From Ailurus styani (taxonomy: Eukaryota > Chordata > Mammalia > Carnivora > Ailuridae): DNA of 64,000 nucleotides. The notes beneath the pieces were generated by a model that was not told where the DNA came from, ran no database searches, and saw only the letters and a program-made list of their open reading frames with translations. How positions within the stretch are numbered: the stretch's first letter is position 1; each line of letters opens with the position of its first letter. The position numbers were made by a program, and so were the translations under genes. Below, one piece after another: positions 61,401 through 64,000 of the stretch. The DNA lies in NCBI GenBank assembly GCA_002007465.1, contig LNAC01000137.1, positions 3,189,771 through 3,253,770 of the forward strand. The letters are read 5' to 3'.

Positions 61401-63585
61401 ACTTTTTTTATTTTGAAGAAGAATGTTTATGTATTGTACACATATTGTTACATAGTTTACATATTGTTTTTAGTTTACTTTTTTATGTAACAATGTATTG
61501 TGAGCTCTTTCCAGGTCAGTAAATATATATCTTATATATATATATATTTGAAAAGATTTCAATATATATATATATTGAAAAGATCTCTTTGTGTGAATCA
61601 CATCTTGAAGAGATAATCTTGTGTTACAGATTTATTATTGTGTCTGTCTTACTTATACTGAAAATATTGAAATAAAATGGATTTACTTTTTTTGCTAACA
61701 GTTTTATTGAGATTCACATACTATACAGTTTACCCACTTCAGCTGTGTAATTTGGTGGTTTTTAGTATCTGCATAGAGTTGTGCAACCAGCCCCACAGTC
61801 ACTTTTGCATTTTCATCACCCCCAAAAGAAAAACGATACCCTTTACCTATCACCCTCTAATCCCTCCCTAACCCTCTGCCTTGGGGAACTACTTTCTGTC
61901 TCTATAGATTTGCTTATTCTAGACAATTCATTTAAATGGAATCAAACAATGTGGGGTCTTTTGTGATTGGCTTCTTTCACTACCATAATGTTTTCAAGGT
62001 TCATCCGTGTATCGTGTGTCAGAATTTCCCTCCTTTTAATGGCCAAATAATATTCCATTGTATGTTTATACACATTTTGTTTTTCCATTCACTTGTTGAT
62101 GGACATTGGGGTTGTTTATATCTTTTGGTGGTCAGGGATAATGCTGCTGTGAACATTTGTGTATAGGTTTTCTGTGTGGACATGTTTTCAGTGCTCTTGG
62201 GTATATACCTAGGAGTGGAATTCCTGGGTCAGATAGTAACTTTACGTGTAACTGCTTGAGGATCCGCCAGACTGTTTTTTTTAAAGCAACTGCACCAATT
62301 TAAATTCCCACCCGCAGTGTATGAGATTTCCAAGTTTTCCATGTCTTTGCCAGCGTGTGTGTTATATGTTTTTTTGATTACAGCCGTCCTAGTGAGTGTG
62401 AAGTCGTGTCTTGTTATGGTCTTCATTTGCATTTCCCTAATGGCTGATGATGTGGGTGGGGCATCTTATCTTGTGCTTATCCACCATTTGTGATCTTTGG
62501 AGAAAGAGCTATTTAGATCCTCTGCTCGTTTTTTCTGTCTGCCTTATTTGTCTTTTTATTACTGAGTTGTAAGTTTTCCTTATGTATTCCAGGTACAAGT
62601 GTCTTACATGATTTACAAAAATTTTATTCTTTTCCCACTTTCTTGATAATGTCCTTTGAAGCACCAAAGATCGTTTTGTTGCTTGTGCTTACTTGTTTTG
62701 CTTCTTTTTTAAATAAGTAAATGAAATTCTTTTGAGAAAGCTTTGTGTGGCTGGGAAGGAGAAATAAAATACCTCAACATTCTGATTTTTTGATCATTCT
62801 TTAAAAATAGTATTTGAGTAAGAGGAAGTGTTTATATGGTCTTTAAATGTCATAGTGCGTACCATGAGGTGATGTAATACTGAATAAAAAAGAAGAGCCA
62901 CTGTGCGGCCTGCCCCCTGGTCACCTACACTGTGACTGAAGGAGGGAATACAAATGAGAAGAGCCTGTTCAGTGGCCAGAGTAAAGACGACTTCTTTTTT
63001 TTCCAAAATTTTCCTGAGTTATTCTGTCACTTTCTCAGCGCAAGTAGGGATGAAAGGAATTACTGAGGTGGCGGGTTTATTCAGTTTTGATTTTCCAAAC
63101 CGGAAGCACTCTCTGCCTTCCTTCAGGTGCGTCTTCAGTGGCAGCTTGTCACTGACCATCGAACGCTGTTCCAGTTCATTATGCTGAAGGCTTTACTCAC
63201 ATCCTCTTTCCAGTCCTTATTTTCTTTCTGGTTTCATAGCACCATCCTGTGAGGTGTGAGGTTTAAAGAGGGTGAGTTCTTTACGAAGAGGTGCTAAGTA
63301 GTGGCGCCAGACTTGAACCCCAGCTGCCTTGCCACCTGTGGGCGTGTGCACGCTCTGCTGGGAGTCCAGACAGCAGCAGGGCGAGGAAAGGAGTTCTCCA
63401 TCCTCTCCTAGACAGTGGATTTCAGACATCCTGCCTGATGGCCTTTGCTTTTGCTCCTAGCTATGAGGGCACTGGCCGGTCCCTGTCCCTCAAGCTGATC
63501 CAGCAGCTCCGTCAGCAGAGCGCCCAGAGCCAGATCAGCACCACCGCTGAGAACAAGGCCACAGCGACAGCCAGACTGGCCTCAG
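43316..63585 (+). CDS. NAT10: NAT10 (RNA cytidine acetyltransferase), exons 2-13; 3' half outside window
   Basis: NAT10 makes N4-acetylcytidine in 18S rRNA, in Ser/Leu tRNAs (with THUMPD1) and in mRNA, using acetyl-CoA and ATP. It acts mainly in the nucleolus and is needed for 18S rRNA maturation. Twelve coding exons join into 456 full codons. Seen in order: MHRKKVDNRIRILIEN start, basic HRKKRMRQLQKKIKNG (nucleolar-localisation type) at about 69-84, the TmcA N-terminal domain, then the RecD-like ATPase with Walker A AARGRGKSAAL (Lys290) and Walker B VVIDEAAAIP (Asp388-Glu389). The family length is about 1025 residues, so the GNAT acetyltransferase and tRNA-binding parts lie beyond the right edge. 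The start in exon 2 has a good context (caccATG) and no upstream ATG in exon 1. Same strand and order after CAPRIN1 as in human. Confidence 0.97.
43424..43768 (+). other. NAT10: NAT10 intron 2
   Basis: 345 bases. The right half (about 43620-43755) looks like a MIR remnant (gatctggggcacttccctgt). Ends ttggcag. Confidence 0.65.
43769..43860 (+). CDS. NAT10: NAT10 exon 3
   Basis: 92 bases: VVILHHMLSKATVKSRPSVL, WCYKKELGFS and two bases of Ser. Human has KARPS here as I remember. Donor gtaagt. Confidence 0.97.
44627..44704. repeat. Templated insertion with fold-back, flanked by gtttgacggttg
   Basis: gtttgacggttg occurs at 44627-44638 and 44693-44704. Between them, ggcttttat-ata-ataaaagcc forms a 9-bp inverted repeat with a 3-base loop (44638-44658). 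Bases 44649-44678 equal 46101-46130 exactly, followed by fragments of the same neighbourhood (atagttag, ggcatagtt). Confidence 0.8.
45452..45617 (+). repeat. Chimeric duplicate of NAT10 exon 1 edge plus upstream sequence
   Basis: 45452-45519 equals 41310-41377 (68 bases, no mismatch; end of exon 1, its donor and the first part of intron 1). 45515-45617 equals 40364-40466 (103 bases, one A/G difference). The two overlap on tcggc, a 5-bp microhomology, and their order is reversed relative to the source. Confidence 0.95.
46030..46240 (-). mobile_element. L1-like 3' fragment (antisense, ancient)
   Basis: taagaaatatgaaaaataca, ataaaagccctcgttatctc and tgttgtatatattccttcat fit the 'aaaatccccataatcccaccac...' region of old antisense L1 3' ends. 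It provided the 30-base template copied to 44649. Confidence 0.5.
47304..47475 (+). CDS. NAT10: NAT10 exon 4
   Basis: 172 bases: completes Ser, then HRKKRMRQLQKKIKNGTLNV, KQDDPFELFVAATNIRYCYY and NETHKILGNTFGVCVLQ. Highly basic start, then the TmcA N-terminal domain. CpG-rich third positions compared with neighbouring exons. Donor gtgggt. Confidence 0.97.
47476..48790 (+). other. NAT10: NAT10 intron 4
   Basis: No SINE or LINE I can identify with confidence, and no coding signal. Ends cttccag. Confidence 0.7.
48791..48913 (+). CDS. NAT10: NAT10 exon 5
   Basis: Phase-0 exon of 41 codons: DFEALTPNLLARTVETVEGG, GLVVILLRTMNSLKQLYTMT, M. Donor gtaggt. Confidence 0.97.
49540..49990 (+). mobile_element. 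L2 LINE 3' end
   Basis: ttcctttctgcattcaagtc, ccttgctcagacaccgcctc, tctctaaacttcatgagatc, agggacttcgttttcctcac and tagtaagcactcattaaatg. Confidence 0.78.
50000..50290 (+). mobile_element. L2 LINE 3' end (second, adjacent)
   Basis: ccattagaccataggctcca, tgggagcaggacatgcttcg, catgtctggcacatgattgg and ttattgaatgaatgaa. It follows the first L2 end directly, so these are two separate insertions or a duplication. Confidence 0.72.
50564..50625 (+). CDS. NAT10: NAT10 exon 6
   Basis: 62 bases: DVHSRYRTEAHQDVVGRFNE plus two bases of Arg. Donor gtaggt. Confidence 0.97.
51165..51385 (+). mobile_element. MER20-like hAT-Charlie remnant
   Basis: cactggggacatttgacagt, gactggaaacattttgatcg, ccaccagcatctagtgagta, gaagccagggatgctgccga and cacacaacaaagaatctgaa follow the MER20 consensus closely. 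Confidence 0.75.
51876..52080 (+). mobile_element. CAN-SINE (older subfamily, sense)
   Basis: gggggcagctggggggctca head, then gtcagttaagcatctgcctt, ggagccccacattgggctcc and aaatgaataaataaaatctt. Confidence 0.9.
52257..52371 (+). CDS. NAT10: NAT10 exon 7
   Basis: 115 bases: completes Arg, then FILSLASCKKCLVIDDQLSI, LPISSHAATIEALPPRTP. Several conservative changes from the human I remember (QLNILPISSHVATMEALPPQ). Donor gtgagt. Confidence 0.97.
52452..52559 (+). CDS. NAT10: NAT10 exon 8
   Basis: Phase-0 exon of 36 codons: DESLGPSDLELKELKESLQD, TQPVGVLVDCCKTLDQ. Preceded by an intron of only 80 bases (acceptor cggtag). Donor gtgagc. Confidence 0.97.
53550..54010 (-). mobile_element. L1 3'-region fragment (antisense, ancient)
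   Basis: gagataactgccattaacag, aataaacaatgctgttagaa, ataagttccagaagaattgc, tggattagattgtgtg and acaccttgccagtactggcc follow the antisense order of an L1 ORF2 end/3' UTR. Confidence 0.7.
54078..54273 (-). mobile_element. CAN-SINE (older)
   Basis: Antisense copy: aagatttatttatttgagag, cagggagcccaacatggggc, gagccacccaggcaccc. Weak flanking duplication. Confidence 0.88.
54730..55760 (+). repeat. Ancient interspersed repeat, about 1 kb (family not assigned)
   Basis: accctaggcactgggctccg, tggagcttgcattctggtgg, aaagccttgagggagttggg, tttgagcagcgaagcggagg, tactttgaaggtagcattga and ggcatccaagtggagacacg follow a long consensus I know from mammalian genomes but cannot name safely. Same family as the fragment at 40320. 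Confidence 0.55.
55897..56030 (+). CDS. NAT10: NAT10 exon 9 (Walker A)
   Basis: 134 bases: AKAVLKFIEGISEKTLRSTV, ALTAARGRGKSAALGLAIAG, AVAF and two bases of Gly. Carries the P-loop GRGKS; by count the lysine is residue 290, known to be needed for ATP use. Donor gtaagg. Confidence 0.98.
56337..56544 (+). mobile_element. CAN-SINE (young, sense)
   Basis: gggcacctgggtggctcagt head and tgaaataaatagataaaatc tail. Perfect duplication aactcttcaggaga at 56323-56336 and 56545-56558. Confidence 0.94.
56800..56930 (-). mobile_element. MIR fragment (antisense)
   Basis: catttcacagcgggataaac, gtaggctcagggagtttcag and agattccccagcaagtcagt is the antisense MIR order. Confidence 0.6.
57426..57519 (+). CDS. 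NAT10: NAT10 exon 10
   Basis: 94 bases: completes Gly, then YSNIFVTSPSPDNLHTLFEF, VFKGFDALQYQ. Acceptor caatag, donor gtagga. Confidence 0.97.
57648..57746 (+). CDS. NAT10: NAT10 exon 11
   Basis: Phase-0 exon of 33 codons: EHLDYEIIQSLNPEFNKAVI, RVNVFREHRQTIQ. Follows exon 10 after 128 bases. Donor gtgagg. Confidence 0.97.
59330..59790 (-). mobile_element. L1 3'-region fragment (antisense, ancient)
   Basis: tttctaggaatggaactatt, tgccaaattctcctttaaaa, accttcccaccagcattttt, cttaccaacactgagtgttt and gattactagtgtgattgcgt follow the usual antisense L1 order. Confidence 0.72.
60190..60400 (-). mobile_element. MIR (antisense)
   Basis: ggtatttcctccacttcaca, ggagaggagtctgaggctgc, gaggctgagtgacctgtcca and ggtgtcgggcttcaagctca: antisense MIR. 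Confidence 0.72.
60551..60687 (+). CDS. NAT10: NAT10 exon 12 (Walker B)
   Basis: 137 bases: YIHPADAVKLGQAELVVIDE, AAAIPLPLVKSLLGPYLVFM, ASTIN and two bases of Gly. VVIDEA is the Walker B/DEA box (Asp388-Glu389 by count). Acceptor ctgcag, donor gtaagc. Confidence 0.98.
61060..61243 (-). mobile_element. CAN-SINE (older)
   Basis: Antisense copy: ttaagatttatttatttgag, ggagcctgactcggggcttg, gaccccaaggtcgcgacctg and gactgagccaccctggtggc. Confidence 0.88.
61520..61590. repeat. AT-rich repeat with duplicated TGAAAAGAT
   Basis: Two runs of alternating AT, each followed by tgaaaagat (ending near 61557 and 61584). The AT runs are self-complementary and could extrude. Confidence 0.8.
61680..62690 (-). 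mobile_element. L1 LINE 3' region (antisense)
   Basis: About 1 kb in the standard antisense order: gttttattgagattcacata, gagttgtgcaaccagcccca, tctgtctctatagatttgct, aataatattccattgtatgt, ttgatggacattggggttgt, tgggtatatacctaggagtg, ttgcatttccctaatggctg and ttgataatgtcctttgaagc. Old L1M-type; no intact ORF. Confidence 0.9.
63461..63585 (+). CDS. NAT10: NAT10 exon 13 (last in window)
   Basis: 125 bases: completes Gly, then YEGTGRSLSLKLIQQLRQQS, AQSQISTTAENKATATARLA, S and one base of Ala. The donor gtaccc is weak in the intron positions but fits the next human residue (A). Reading on past 63585 is intron. Confidence 0.96.
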
Positions 63586-64000
63586 GTACCCCCAGAGCTC
63601 TGCACGGGGCCCGTGCACAGCAGGTCCCTGCAGACTGTCTTGTGGAACCGTCTCCTCCCACCAGCGTGGGCGGTACCCGACTGGCCTGCCATGAGGCTCA
63701 GAGGTTGGGTTCCCAGGAGGCGGAGTTGCTTTCCCCAAGGAACAGCAAGCCAGTGACCGGATGGGAGCCTGACCCAGGCCTCCTGGGTTGGGCCCTCATT
63801 TGTCACCGCCTCAGGGCATGGTTGCACTGACTTAGTGGGATCTCTGTGGGATCAGGGTCATGGCAAATTGAACATCCCCCAGAACAGTTTAAAACCACTC
63901 AGTTTAAATCCTCAAGCCTTATTTACCTGGGCCTGTGACAGAGAAGGTAGAACATTTGCCTTGCTCTTTTAGATAAAACACATCTAATAATTGTTTCTCA
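63586..64000 (+). other. NAT10: NAT10 intron 13 (5' part)
   Basis: 415 bases to the window edge. No repeat identified with confidence. The open frame that continues through 63830 is exon 13 read-through. Confidence 0.8.

Larger units (their letters stand above)
60688..63460 (+). other. NAT10: NAT10 intron 12
   Basis: Contains an antisense CAN-SINE (61060-61243), an AT-repeat with self-complementarity (61520-61590), a long antisense L1 fragment (61680-62690) and a possible MIR remnant before exon 13. Ends gctcctag. Confidence 0.78.

Noticed and set aside
63291..63830. 179-aa frame
   Set aside because: Contains genuine NAT10 exon 13 (63461-63585) but the flanks are intron read-through.

Overview
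The window is vertebrate nuclear DNA with split genes, GT-AG introns and many retroposons. The commonest repeat is a tRNA-derived SINE. Read in its sense direction it opens with gggcgcctgggtggctcag and ends in a TC-rich stretch plus AATAAA/poly-A. This is the carnivore CAN-SINE. The young copies carry the form cagtgggttaaagcctctgc, which I associate with mustelids (mink, ferret, otter relatives) rather than dog, cat or bear. So a caniform carnivore, probably a mustelid, is inferred.

Two protein-coding genes lie head to tail on the + strand. From position 1 to about 36.8 kb is CAPRIN1 (cell-cycle-associated protein 1, an RNA-binding stress-granule and neuronal RNP protein). The window opens inside the CpG-rich start of its second intron. 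The first coding exon (72 residues if the protein is 709 aa as in human) is therefore upstream. The 17 remaining coding exons (12460-35039) join in one open frame of 637 codons plus stop, followed by a 3' UTR with poly(A) signals near 36.14 and 36.79 kb. One intron uses a GC-AG donor. Reading through the donor at 33446 gives the alternative short C-terminus GNILWW.

From 36.8 to about 40.8 kb is intergenic DNA with ancient repeats (an L2 3' end at 39.4-40.25 kb). A CpG-island promoter with a perfect CRE, an NRF1-like site and an E-box lies around 40.85-41.65 kb. It starts NAT10 (RNA cytidine acetyltransferase, 18S rRNA/tRNA/mRNA ac4C). Noncoding exon 1 ends at 41335 and the ATG is at 43316. 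Twelve coding exons (residues 1-456 of about 1025) are present, including the Walker A (GRGKS, Lys290) and Walker B (VVIDEA) motifs of the RecD-like helicase domain. The acetyltransferase (GNAT) half is beyond the right edge.

The rest is introns filled with about 27 CAN-SINEs (18 antisense and 9 sense to the genes), fragments of L1, L2, MIR, MER5A and MER20, and simple repeats. The most unusual structure is in NAT10 intron 3. A 166-bp block (45452-45617) is stitched from two non-adjacent pieces of the NAT10 promoter/exon 1 region 4-5 kb upstream, joined at a 5-bp microhomology. About 800 bp before it, a 66-bp insertion (about 44639-44704) carries a 30-bp copy of sequence from 46.1 kb plus a snap-back hairpin. 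Both look like replication template-switching scars, or alternatively an assembly chimera. I saw no unknown gene system, CRISPR, operon or viral gene.
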